NCBI GenBank assembly: GCA_026707945.1
Contig: JAPOVV010000045.1
Span: forward strand, 93,844 to 157,843
Direction of reading: 5' to 3'
DNA: 64,000 nt
From: Gammaproteobacteria bacterium
GTDB lineage: Bacteria > Pseudomonadota > Gammaproteobacteria > Pseudomonadales > Azotimanducaceae
Shown: in pieces, positions 27,404 to 35,402 of the stretch
Position numbering within the stretch: position 1 is the stretch's first letter
How the letters are laid out: each line of letters begins with the position of its first letter
Position numbers and translations under genes: made by a program
The notes under the pieces: generated by a model
Databases searched by the model: none
The model's input: the letters and a program-made list of their open reading frames with translations, nothing else
Told to the model about the DNA's origin: nothing

Positions 27404-28039
27404 ATGAGTCTTTCGTCACGTCACACGCCTTTAAAACTCTATTCTGATCCGGGCTCTCAGTACAGTCACCGGGTCCGTATCGCACTGGCTGAGAAGGATC
27501 TGGATGTTGACATCTATGATGTCCTTGATCCTACCAAGGAAGAGGACTTGCTGTTGATCAATCCTTCTCTGTCGCTCCCAACGCTGCAGGATAGAGGTAC
27601 CGTGCTAAACAATAGTTCGGTAATCATGGAGTATCTCGATGAGAGATATCCCCATCCTCCGCTGTTTCCGATTTATCCGGTTGATAAAGCCAGGAGTCGA
27701 TCGATCATGCGTGAAGTCGATGATCATCTTGCCTCCTTCGTCGATGTGGTCAGCGCCGGTGGCAAACCGAATACGCAACAAAAGAACAGGGCGCGCGAAG
27801 CACTAAAAAGTAATCTGATCGCTTTTCAAGCTCATTACTTGCGCGACGGCGAGCACTTTGGTGGCGAGGAATTCTCCTTAGTTGATTGCACCGTATTGCC
27901 GATTTTGTGGCGGCTTGAATTGATGCAGATCAAATTGCCCGACCGTCAAACGCGAAGCCTACGACGGTACATGAGTCGCCTGTTTGATCGCGAAGGATTT
28001 CGCGCTAGTCTCTCGGAAGAAGAAAAAGAGATGAGGTAG
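27404..28039 (+). CDS. sspA: Stringent starvation protein A
   Basis: 211 residues with a glutathione-S-transferase fold but no catalytic Cys or Ser: LKLYSDPGSQYSHRVRIALA, then PTLQDRGTVLNNSSVIMEYL and the SspA surface-pocket stretch YPHPPLFPIYPVDKARSR (PHP motif). SspA binds RNA polymerase and modulates stationary-phase and acid-stress transcription in Gammaproteobacteria. An AAGGA site precedes the ATG. The order petABC-sspA-sspB is typical of this class. Confidence 0.94.
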   Translation: MSLSSRHTPLKLYSDPGSQYSHRVRIALAEKDLDVDIYDVLDPTKEEDLLLINPSLSLPTLQDRGTVLNNSSVIMEYLDERYPHPPLFPIYPVDKARSRSIMREVDDHLASFVDVVSAGGKPNTQQKNRAREALKSNLIAFQAHYLRDGEHFGGEEFSLVDCTVLPILWRLELMQIKLPDRQTRSLRRYMSRLFDREGFRASLSEEEKEMR

Positions 28040-28048
28040 AGTGACGTT

Positions 28049-28444
28049 GTGAACTCGTCACGCTCATATCTTGTCAACGCATTGATTGACTGGATCATCG
28101 ATAACGGTTGTACACCGCACATCGTACTAGATACGACCTGTGAAGGGGTCATCGCCCCTTCTGAATTCGCTCAAGAGAATCGGTTGGTAGTCAACGTTTC
28201 GGGGACTGCAGTTCGAAACTTCAAACTTGATCCCGATGGGCTGGAGTTTGATGCGCGTTTTCACGGTGAGTCACATCACGTCAGTTGTCCAACTGGCGCT
28301 ATCATCGGGATCTTCGCACGAGAGAACGGCGAAGGGATGGGATTCGCAGCTCAGAAAGCACAAGAGTCGACTTCAAACGCGGAGCCAGCGGCACACGACG
28401 AAACTCCGAATTTACCGCCGCACTTGCGGTTGGTGAAGGATTAA
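28049..28444 (+). CDS. sspB: ClpXP adaptor SspB
   Basis: 131 residues from GTG. The Sm-like tag-binding domain includes YLVNALIDWIIDNGCTPHIV, LDTTCEGVIAP and VSCPTGAIIGIFARENG. An acidic linker and a C-terminal LRLVKD form the XB peptide that contacts ClpX. SspB delivers ssrA-tagged peptides to ClpXP. It lies nine bases after sspA. Confidence 0.95.
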   Translation: MNSSRSYLVNALIDWIIDNGCTPHIVLDTTCEGVIAPSEFAQENRLVVNVSGTAVRNFKLDPDGLEFDARFHGESHHVSCPTGAIIGIFARENGEGMGFAAQKAQESTSNAEPAAHDETPNLPPHLRLVKD

Positions 28445-28468
28445 CGCGTACGTTCGACTCGTTTTAGT

Positions 28469-29032
28469 TTAATCGAGATAGTCGATCAGCAGCATCACGG
28501 TTTGCACACCGCGCACGTACTTAACAATGTCCGCTGCGGCATAACCCACGGAACGCGGTGTAATGCCGATTAGGTAAACCGTTCCTTTGTGAACGTATAG
28601 TTCGAATTCTTGTGCTCGCGTTCTCGGGTCATTTATGAGTTGGAAGCGAGCCGTCGTCGCGATTCGCCGATCCTGACTCGCCTCTCCGGCGGTTCTAAGG
28701 TCGCCGATATGCAGTTCGTTCTGAATGTTCCGAACGTGTCTAAAGTCACCGACGATATCTGACACTAGGTCTTTGTGACCTTGGGTTTCTACGGAACCGA
28801 TCAGGAATACTCGACCGTCGAGCACCACTGTATTGATTTGATAAGGTAGATCGTTACGCCTAAATTCGTCTCGAATCGCCGATCGAACCGCCTCTGTCAG
28901 CAGCTCGTCATCCAGAATGCGACCGGGCGTAAGGCGCGATTCAATGGTGGGTGCAGTTGTCGCGCACGCAACTAAGAGCGCGCAAAGTGTTGCGCAAGTA
29001 GACACAAAAACAAAACGAAATCGGAGCTTCAT
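28469..29032 (-). CDS. dolP: BON-domain outer-membrane lipoprotein (DolP/YraP-like)
   Basis: 187 residues from the internal ATG giving MKLRFRFVFVSTCATL; its ATG overlaps the TGA of the upstream lpoA (ATGA), and the longer frame inside lpoA is not used. Lipobox LVACATT gives Cys near residue 23. Two BON domains follow (IRDEFRRNDLPYQINTVVLD and FQLINDPRTRAQEFELYVHK regions), as in E. coli DolP (191 aa), which supports outer-membrane integrity. The lpoA-dolP neighbourhood is also conserved in E. coli. Confidence 0.87.
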   Translation of the reverse strand: MKLRFRFVFVSTCATLCALLVACATTAPTIESRLTPGRILDDELLTEAVRSAIRDEFRRNDLPYQINTVVLDGRVFLIGSVETQGHKDLVSDIVGDFRHVRNIQNELHIGDLRTAGEASQDRRIATTARFQLINDPRTRAQEFELYVHKGTVYLIGITPRSVGYAAADIVKYVRGVQTVMLLIDYLD

Positions 29033-30861
29033 AAGTAGGGATTTCTCGTTTCCTGGTGATCCACATCGCTGAGCGGCGTCAGTGTTCGATTCCTTACAAC
29101 GCCCCAATAAGGAAGACGCCGGAAATTGCCGGTGGGTTCAAGTCGATATCTGCTGCCATGACCTGCAATGGTCTTGGCTACCTTCACTTGTGACCAAAGG
29201 TTGCTGAATCGATAGGCGTCGATTCCCATTGCATAGAAAGATGCCATGTTTGGATTCGAATCAAAATATTCGTTCACAGTGTTTGCGAATTCTGAATTGA
29301 AAATTCGCCACGTGTCGGTCGTGAATTGAACGCCGTTCGCCAATTCTGTGAGTTTTCCTCTGACGGCTGAATCCGTGACATAAATATCAAGCGGGCGATC
29401 TGCGTGGAAGCGCAGGGATTCGAGCACCGCCTCCAACTGGCTCGAATCGATGAATGCGACGATGCTGTTAATCTCCTGATTCATACGAGGCTGAAACTCA
29501 AGTGGAAACTGCACTATCGATTCGATGCCTTCGTGCCTTCGTTCGCTCTCTTCAATTCCGATCGTTGCACCGATATCCTCCGTCAATTGGTCAAATTCAT
29601 TGATTCGATTCACAGAAATCACACGCGTTGGCGAAGCGATATTGAGTTCAAACTCCGCGCGAGCACGAATCATCCAAGGCTCATTACCGTAGATCACGAC
29701 ACAGCGCACATGATTGCGTTTCGACAATGACTGTGCCATCTTGAATGCTTCATCCTCAATCGTCCAAGCTAAATATCGCACTGAACCGGGTCGCGAGCTA
29801 CCGAAGGTAGTTGGTGCGTTGAGCATCAAGATAGATCCGGGATACGTGCGAGTGGCTTGAATTGAGTTAACGGCATCCTTGGACAGTGGTCCAACCACAT
29901 GATCAGCACCGTCCTCAAATGCGTCGAGAATCAACTGCTCTCGGTCTTTTCCTACCGTGTCGTAAAACGTGAATTCAGGTAATGTGTTCTGTTTTGCGCG
30001 ACCCTTGTCGACCATATACGCCAGCAACCAACCGTCGCGTATACCGCGTGCGGCCTGCGCGTACGCGTCGGATCCAGATTGCGGTAGGAGGATGGCGATG
30101 CGCTTCGGTCCCGGTGATGTTTGTTGAGTTTGACTTAGCAACCACTCAACGCTTTCATGCTGTGGACGCTTGTCGACCCAGTCTTCAATGGAAGCAAGCC
30201 AAGCGCCGACACTCAAGCTATCGTTGAATAAACCCGCAATCTCTATCCATCCAATTAGATCAGGATCGTCGGTTTGATACTGCATCTCAACCAGTCTCTG
30301 GGATGGCATCCCAATTAACAGGTCCCACAGTTGGGTATTCAATCGAGACTGACGAGTTGGATCGACATCCCTGGCTAGTTTTTTCGCTGCCATAAGAGAG
30401 GCGATCGACGCTTCGTAACGATCCGTCGCCTGCAGATAACGAGTCCATAGTTCAAGCGCGTCGAGACGCTGCAACACCGAAACGGGTCTAAGGTCCCTTA
30501 CAAGCTCGCTTGGGTCACGACCAATATCGAGTTCGAAATGCGCAACTAGCAGTTTTAGTAAAAACTCGCCATCAGCCGAAAGCAATACACGATCCGTCGC
30601 CGCATCGCGAACGACATTCACGATTTCTCGAGCAATGTTGATCCGGTCGGAACGGTAGTAGTCCAACGCTCGCTCTAAATACAGATCAGGTTCACGCAGA
30701 ATCGCGCTTATATTGAATTGATCCGATGGCGTCTGTTGCACTTTGATCGCCGGGCGCTCCGGAACCTCGGGGGCAAGCTCGCTACAGTTCGTCGCACTCA
30801 ATACAATCAAACCTGCTAGACACAGCCGCAACGAAATGAGCGACCAAGGCACGCTGTTCAT
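29029..30861 (-). CDS. lpoA: Penicillin-binding protein activator LpoA
   Basis: 610 residues from the ATG giving MNSVPWSLISLRLCLAG. The signal region ends in LSATNC, a weak lipobox with Cys near residue 26. An N-terminal helical TPR-like part (about 40-250) precedes a periplasmic-binding-type domain (KRIAILLPQSGSDAYAQAAR, DHVVGPLSKDAVNSI, MLNAPTTFG, FYAMGIDAYRF). LpoA reaches from the outer membrane through the peptidoglycan to stimulate PBP1A. It is divergent from rsmI, and the two coding regions overlap by 26 bases at their 5' ends. Confidence 0.88.
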   Translation of the reverse strand: MNSVPWSLISLRLCLAGLIVLSATNCSELAPEVPERPAIKVQQTPSDQFNISAILREPDLYLERALDYYRSDRINIAREIVNVVRDAATDRVLLSADGEFLLKLLVAHFELDIGRDPSELVRDLRPVSVLQRLDALELWTRYLQATDRYEASIASLMAAKKLARDVDPTRQSRLNTQLWDLLIGMPSQRLVEMQYQTDDPDLIGWIEIAGLFNDSLSVGAWLASIEDWVDKRPQHESVEWLLSQTQQTSPGPKRIAILLPQSGSDAYAQAARGIRDGWLLAYMVDKGRAKQNTLPEFTFYDTVGKDREQLILDAFEDGADHVVGPLSKDAVNSIQATRTYPGSILMLNAPTTFGSSRPGSVRYLAWTIEDEAFKMAQSLSKRNHVRCVVIYGNEPWMIRARAEFELNIASPTRVISVNRINEFDQLTEDIGATIGIEESERRHEGIESIVQFPLEFQPRMNQEINSIVAFIDSSQLEAVLESLRFHADRPLDIYVTDSAVRGKLTELANGVQFTTDTWRIFNSEFANTVNEYFDSNPNMASFYAMGIDAYRFSNLWSQVKVAKTIAGHGSRYRLEPTGNFRRLPYWGVVRNRTLTPLSDVDHQETRNPYL

Positions 30862-31684
30862 CGTGGCAACCCCGATTGGAAATATCGGAGACATAACTGA
30901 GCGAGCACGCGCAGTTTTGGACAAGACGGCTTTCATTGCATGTGAAGACACCCGAAGGGCGAGTAAGTTACTTCGTCAACTCTCCATAGATTCATCGGGC
31001 AAGTCGCTTTGTAGCTTTAACGTACTGAACGAAAACGACCTTGCCGCGAAAATCATAGCTAGTCTTGAGAACGACGAAGATGTTGCGCTTATTTCTGATG
31101 CTGGCACACCAGTACTTTCGGACCCTGGATTGCCTTTGCTCCAGGCGGCTTTCGACCGAGGAGTGGATGTCGTTCCTATACCTGGTCCCAGCGCGCTCAG
31201 CGCATGCCTGTCGATCTGTCCGCTGCCTATGCGTGAATTCCGCTTTGCGGGATTTATCGAACGTAAAACAAAACAAAAGAAAGTACATCTTACGGCGTTA
31301 CTTCAGCAGTCGATTCCCGTGGTTTGTTTTGAGTCGCCAAATCGGTTTCTCGGTACGTTACGGATGTTGTCCGAGTTGGGTGCTGGTGAGCGCATGATCT
31401 TTGTTGCGCGAGAGCTCACAAAACTGCACGAGGAGAAACTCTTCGATTCTGTCGACAACCTGATTGCGATCTTTGATGATCGCGAGCGAGTCCTTGGTGA
31501 ATTTGTGCTAGTCATTGCGCCAACCGAAGAACAAGAACGCATGGACGTAACGTACCTGATCGAGCTCCTCGCCAAGGAGAACATCCCGACGACCTCGTCT
31601 GCGAGATTGATCTCGAAGCTTTGCGGGATATCACGGCAGGAAGCGTATCGAAGATTGACCTCAAGCGAAGGGCTAGATGACTAG
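30836..31684 (+). CDS. rsmI: 16S rRNA (cytidine1402-2'-O)-methyltransferase
   Basis: 282 residues from the ATG giving MSDQGTLFIVATPIGNIGD; the frame open upstream runs antisense to lpoA and is not family-like. SAM-binding tetrapyrrole-methylase fold motifs are IACEDTRRASKLL, DAGTPVLSDPGL, VPIPGPSAL and FAGFIERK. It methylates C1402 in the decoding centre together with RsmH, encoded about 800 bases downstream. The rnpB gene follows directly, as in Pseudomonas. Confidence 0.95.
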   Translation: MSDQGTLFIVATPIGNIGDITERARAVLDKTAFIACEDTRRASKLLRQLSIDSSGKSLCSFNVLNENDLAAKIIASLENDEDVALISDAGTPVLSDPGLPLLQAAFDRGVDVVPIPGPSALSACLSICPLPMREFRFAGFIERKTKQKKVHLTALLQQSIPVVCFESPNRFLGTLRMLSELGAGERMIFVARELTKLHEEKLFDSVDNLIAIFDDRERVLGEFVLVIAPTEEQERMDVTYLIELLAKENIPTTSSARLISKLCGISRQEAYRRLTSSEGLDD

Positions 31685-31696
31685 CATTAGCGTCGG

Positions 31697-32033
31697 GAGT
31701 CAACCAAGCAATCGCCGGCGCCGAGTGGCGCGGGAGGAAAGTCCGGGCACTACAGGACGCGGTGCCAGGTAACCCCTGGGGAGCGTGAGCTCACGGCCAG
31801 TGCAACAGAAAAAATACCGCTCGACTTGTTGAGTAAGGGTGAAATGGTGCGGTAAGAGCGCACCGCGAGACTGGTAACAGGATCGGCAAGGTAAACCCCA
31901 CCGAGTGCAAGGCTGAATAGGAACCTATGGCGCGGTCCGCGTCGGTTCGGGTAAGCCGCTAATGGAAGTGTACGGCGACGTGCGCTCTAGATGAATGATT
32001 GCTCTCGACAGAACCCGGCTTACCGGTTGACTC
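31697..32033 (+). ncRNA. rnpB: RNase P RNA (M1 RNA), bacterial type A
   Basis: About 337 nt bounded by the P1 helix arms GAGTCAACC and GGTTGACTC, which pair perfectly. Conserved blocks are in order: GAGGAAAGTCCGGGC (CR-I), GGTGCCAGGTAA, CCAGTGCAACAGA, GGGTGAAA-TGGTGCGGTAAGAGC, TGGTAACAG, GCAAGGTAAACCCCACC, TAGATGAATGA and ACAGAACCCGGCTTA (CR-V). It is the catalytic RNA that trims tRNA 5' leaders. It lies between rsmI and the dcw cluster, its usual place in many Gammaproteobacteria. A separate promoter was not convincingly found, so it may be processed from an rsmI transcript. Confidence 0.97.
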
Positions 32034-32070
32034 TCGATCTAAATCTGCTGTTTCAAAACTTGCTATGCGA

Positions 32071-32149
32071 TAGCTCGATTATTTGGAACGTGCTACTCCT
32101 CTTAACTACATGATTTAGTTAGTTATTTTGGAGTTCGACTCCTCAGCTA
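32071..32149 (+). other. tRNA-like secondary structure, degenerate
   Basis: A 79-base segment whose ends pair (TAGCT with AGCTA). It includes a 6-bp stem with 7-nt loop (32103-32121) and a T-arm-like GGAG-TTCGA-CTCC (32130-32142). No D arm, no U33-like position and no CCA end are seen, so it is not called as a tRNA. It may be a decayed tRNA or chance. Confidence 0.2.
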
Positions 32150-32166
32150 ACAATCGCCGAGTCTCG

Positions 32167-32194
32167 TTTACTTAACGTAAATTCGTCGTATAAT
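32167..32194 (+). promoter_or_regulatory. Sigma-70-type promoter of the dcw cluster
   Basis: TTTACT, 16-base spacer, perfect TATAAT. Transcription would start near 32201 and run into rsmH. It sits where the mraZ promoter is found in related genomes. Confidence 0.6.
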
Positions 32195-32200
32195 CAAAAT

Positions 32201-32478
32201 TGCATGAAGCTTCTCGCAAACGCGAGGAATTTGTGCGTCGTTTGCCTATCCATGGAGGGAGGGTTAGACCCACGGCGTTCATGTAGGAGGCCGTGCGTGC
32301 AGACTCAAGAATGGAGTCGAGAACGTCCGCGACGTCTGCGGACTCCTATGGTCGGTCACTTATTAGTGCGCGAAGCGACGCGGTACGTTTCCGCGTGCCG
32401 TTTGAACGCGAATCCGACTCTACCGATTCGTTTCGGCCACTCCTCGCTCGGCACTCGACGCCTACTTTGACACGTGTC
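32201..32478 (+). other. Long structured leader of rsmH (position normally occupied by mraZ)
   Basis: About 280 bases without a recognised gene. Perfect hairpins are visible: CTCGC-AAAC-GCGAG near the 5' end; GACTC-N7-GAGTC at 32302-32318; GTCCGC-N7-GCGGAC at 32325-32343; ACGCGG-N7-CCGCGT at 32378-32396. The last three share 7-base loops. An 88-codon open frame begins at 32204 but lacks a ribosome-binding site and family similarity. Confidence 0.4.
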
Positions 32479-33402
32479 GTGACTCAGCCACAGCCTCCCG
32501 TATCTCACGAACCAGTTCTCGCGCTCGATTTGGCGCAAGCCGTCGTCATCGATCCGATGGGTACTTACCTTGACGCGACGTTTGGAAGAGGGGGTCATGC
32601 ACAGTCTATTCTGACTCAATTGGGTGCTAGCGGAAGATTAATTGGAATCGATCGTGATCTTGACGCCGCTGTTGCAGCTCGTGATCTTGAACAAAGTGAT
32701 GGTCGATTCAAGTTTTCGCGTTCGAAATTTGGCGATCTCCGAGACGTGCTCGCCGCTCTGGATATCCACAACCTCAATGGCATTTGTTTTGACGTAGGTG
32801 TCTCCACACCACAACTCAAAACCGCAGAGAGAGGGTTCGCGTTTGATCTTGACGGACCGTTGGACATGCGCATGGATAACGAATCGGGAATATCCGCAGC
32901 CGAATGGGTAAACGAAGCCTCGATCGACGATGTAACGCAAGTATTGAAAGTGTACGGCGACGTGAGAGCGGCGCGTTCTATCGCTCGTCAAATAGTATCG
33001 CAACGACCATTGAAGACAACCTTTGAACTTGTGGAAGTAATACGGGCCGCATCGCCTGCGCGCGCCGTATCTGCGAGATCGTTAGCCCAGGTGTTTCAAG
33101 CCATTCGAATCTACGTAAACGACGAGTTAAACGAGCTTCAAGAAGGATTAGAGCAAGGGTTTAACGCGCTTTGCGTGAGCGGTCGACTCGCTGTTATTTC
33201 GTTCCACAGCATAGAACATCGTCTCGTGCGCGACGCTATTCAATCATGGGTTCGTACTTCGGCACCGAGAGGTTTACCCGTGCGTGACAAGGGTCCGCGT
33301 GCCCGCTACGTATTAAAAAATGTCCGGCCATCGTATTCGGAACGGCAGAAAAACCCCGCCTCCCGCAGCGCGATGATGCAAGTCGTTGAGCGACTGAGGT
33401 AA
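32479..33402 (+). CDS. rsmH: 16S rRNA (cytosine1402-N4)-methyltransferase
   Basis: 307 residues from a GTG; the frame is open 62 codons further upstream, but family similarity starts at SHEPVLALDLAQAVV. Methyltransferase motif DATFGRGGHAQSIL, then RGFAFDLDGPLDMRMD, AEWVNEASIDDV and RLAVISFHSIEHRLV, are typical. With RsmI it makes m4Cm1402. It heads the dcw cluster, as mraW does when mraZ is absent. Confidence 0.94.
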   Translation: MTQPQPPVSHEPVLALDLAQAVVIDPMGTYLDATFGRGGHAQSILTQLGASGRLIGIDRDLDAAVAARDLEQSDGRFKFSRSKFGDLRDVLAALDIHNLNGICFDVGVSTPQLKTAERGFAFDLDGPLDMRMDNESGISAAEWVNEASIDDVTQVLKVYGDVRAARSIARQIVSQRPLKTTFELVEVIRAASPARAVSARSLAQVFQAIRIYVNDELNELQEGLEQGFNALCVSGRLAVISFHSIEHRLVRDAIQSWVRTSAPRGLPVRDKGPRARYVLKNVRPSYSERQKNPASRSAMMQVVERLR

Positions 33403-33408
33403 TCTCGG

Positions 33409-33711
33409 ATGGCGAAGAAAAAACAGACCCGAAGCGCGAGCGTTAGTCGCCACGTCTTGTTCATCACGTTGATTGTGGCCACATTGGTGAGCGGATTGTT
33501 GATCGTACGTCAATCCTTCCTCCGTCTCGATACCTACACGCAGTTGACGGAATTGCGATTGCAGCAGGATAGAGAACTTAGTGAGCATTCCCGGCTTCTG
33601 ATCGAGAAAGAAAGTCTTTCCTCGTACTCCTTTGTGCAAAGCGAAGCGCAGTCTGATGGCATGGTGTATCCAGTCGAACTGGTTAAGGCAGAAGCGGAAT
33701 CTTCACGATGA
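33409..33711 (+). CDS. ftsL: Cell division protein FtsL
   Basis: 100 residues with a short basic N-terminus, one membrane span (HVLFITLIVATLVSGLLIV, about residues 15-33) and a periplasmic coiled coil with heptad leucines (QLTELRLQQDRELSEHSRLL). FtsL forms the FtsQLB/FtsWI activation complex. It lies between rsmH (6-base gap) and ftsI (ATGA overlap), which is its conserved position. Confidence 0.88.
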   Translation: MAKKKQTRSASVSRHVLFITLIVATLVSGLLIVRQSFLRLDTYTQLTELRLQQDRELSEHSRLLIEKESLSSYSFVQSEAQSDGMVYPVELVKAEAESSR

Positions 33712-35402
33712 ACGATAAGCGCCATAAAACGGCGGTTTTTTGCTTCACGTTGGTGACTGCGTTACTAGTGGGGCAGATGGGGTACATCGCCATAGTTGAG
33801 CGTTACTTCCTCCAGGATCAAAGCAAAATGCAGTCGGAGCGATTGCAGAAGATTCCTGTACATCGCGGGATGATCTACGATCGTCTAGGCGAGCCAATGG
33901 CAATCAGTACGCCGGTTATTGCTGTTACCGTGAATCCGTCGAGGATCGATTGGTCTGAGGAAGACATCGGTGCGGTCGCGAGAATTCTTAAACAAGATGC
34001 AGATGAGTTGAGCGCCAAACTCCAATCCAGTAAGTCACGCGCTTTTCTCTACCTCGCACGCCGACAGCCTCCACAAGTAGCTCTTGCACTTCAACAGCTT
34101 GAACTGGATGGCTTGGACATTCAAACCGAATATCGACGCTATTACCCATTGGGTGAAGTCGCCGCGCACCTGACCGGTTTTACGGATATCGATGAGCGTG
34201 GACTCGAGGGGCTAGAACGAGCGTTTGACGCGCACCTTGACGGCGAATTAGGTTCGCGGCGAGTTTTAAGGGACCGCAAAGGTCGTCTGATTCGTGACGT
34301 TCGTTACGAGAGCTTGCCTAAATTTGGTGAAGACTTGGTCACGTCAATCGATAGTCGATTGCAATTTCTTGCCTACAGCGAACTTCAGAAAGTCGTTGAG
34401 GAATATCGCGCAGAGTCGGCATCGCTCATCCTGCTCGATGTGCCCACCGGCGGCGTTCTCGCATTGGCAAACGTTCCATCCTATAACCCGAACAATACGT
34501 CGGATCTTCAATGGGAAACCGTACGTAACCGCATGGTAACGGACCTCATTGAGCCGGGTTCCACCTATAAACCATTCGTTGCGTTGGCAGCGCTCGAGAG
34601 CGGTCGCTATAGCGCCGACTCCGAAATTGATACCAATCCAGGCTGGACGGTCGTACGATCCAAAACGATCGAGGACCCACGCAACTATGGTGTTCTGACA
34701 CTACGCGGTGTGCTCGTCAAATCGAGCCAAGTCGGGTCCACACGCATTGCATTGGACTTGGATGGACAAGCATTGCTCCAGGTGCATGATCGTATTGGTT
34801 TCAATGACTATGTGTTACTCGGCCTACCTGGTGAGACAATCGGTCAGTTGTCTGGCGACGACATTTCGAAACCGCTTACCCGAGCGACGATGTCGTACGG
34901 GTATGGCTTTTCAATAACGCCACTTCAACTCGCACGATCGTATCTGACGATCGCGAGTGGTGGATTGCAGCGTCAGATCTCAATCTTGTTGAACGATGAA
35001 TATCGCGAAAGCGATTTTCGCGTGTTCAATGAACATCATGCGTTGCAAATACTCGATATGCTGGCAGGCGTGGTAGGACCAACCGGCACGGCGAGTAGAT
35101 CATCAATTCCTGGATTTCAAGTAGCTGGAAAAACGGGCACTGTGCGGAAGATTTCAGCTAACGGCTATTCAGACCAGCACCATATCACGTTGTTCGTCGG
35201 AATAGTTCCGATGAAGAATCCCCAGTTCCTGGGGCTGGTCATGGTGGACGGTCCTAAACCACGAGTAGAAGGCGAAAAAGTATCGGGAGGTTCCGTATCC
35301 GCACCTGTATTTAAGCGAGTCGCGACGCGTGCGCTGCAACTTCGCGGTTTACGGATTCATTCGACAGTCGCTGGCGGCAATGGGCGTGATGATGCTGCTT
35401 GA
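33708..35402 (+). CDS. ftsI: Septal peptidoglycan transpeptidase FtsI (PBP3)
   Basis: 564 residues. An N-terminal membrane anchor (VFCFTLVTALLVGQMGYIAI), a pedestal domain (RGMIYDRLGEPMAIST) and a transpeptidase domain are present. Catalytic SxxK is STYK (Ser285-Lys288) and KTG is at 475-477. The SXN motif reads SSQ (339-341), with Gln where Asn is normally invariant. It cross-links septal peptidoglycan with FtsW. The start overlaps the ftsL stop by four bases. Confidence 0.93.
   Translation: MNDKRHKTAVFCFTLVTALLVGQMGYIAIVERYFLQDQSKMQSERLQKIPVHRGMIYDRLGEPMAISTPVIAVTVNPSRIDWSEEDIGAVARILKQDADELSAKLQSSKSRAFLYLARRQPPQVALALQQLELDGLDIQTEYRRYYPLGEVAAHLTGFTDIDERGLEGLERAFDAHLDGELGSRRVLRDRKGRLIRDVRYESLPKFGEDLVTSIDSRLQFLAYSELQKVVEEYRAESASLILLDVPTGGVLALANVPSYNPNNTSDLQWETVRNRMVTDLIEPGSTYKPFVALAALESGRYSADSEIDTNPGWTVVRSKTIEDPRNYGVLTLRGVLVKSSQVGSTRIALDLDGQALLQVHDRIGFNDYVLLGLPGETIGQLSGDDISKPLTRATMSYGYGFSITPLQLARSYLTIASGGLQRQISILLNDEYRESDFRVFNEHHALQILDMLAGVVGPTGTASRSSIPGFQVAGKTGTVRKISANGYSDQHHITLFVGIVPMKNPQFLGLVMVDGPKPRVEGEKVSGGSVSAPVFKRVATRALQLRGLRIHSTVAGGNGRDDAA

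Noticed and set aside
32130..32142. A tRNA gene indicated by a T-arm-like GGAG-TTCGA-CTCC
   Set aside because: No D arm, no U at the position before the anticodon and no proper 5-bp T stem; kept only as a weak structural remark.
32204..32470. 88-codon open frame after the dcw promoter, possibly a replacement for mraZ
   Set aside because: It begins almost at the predicted transcription start, lacks a ribosome-binding site and shows no MraZ or other family motif; the hairpins fit a leader better.
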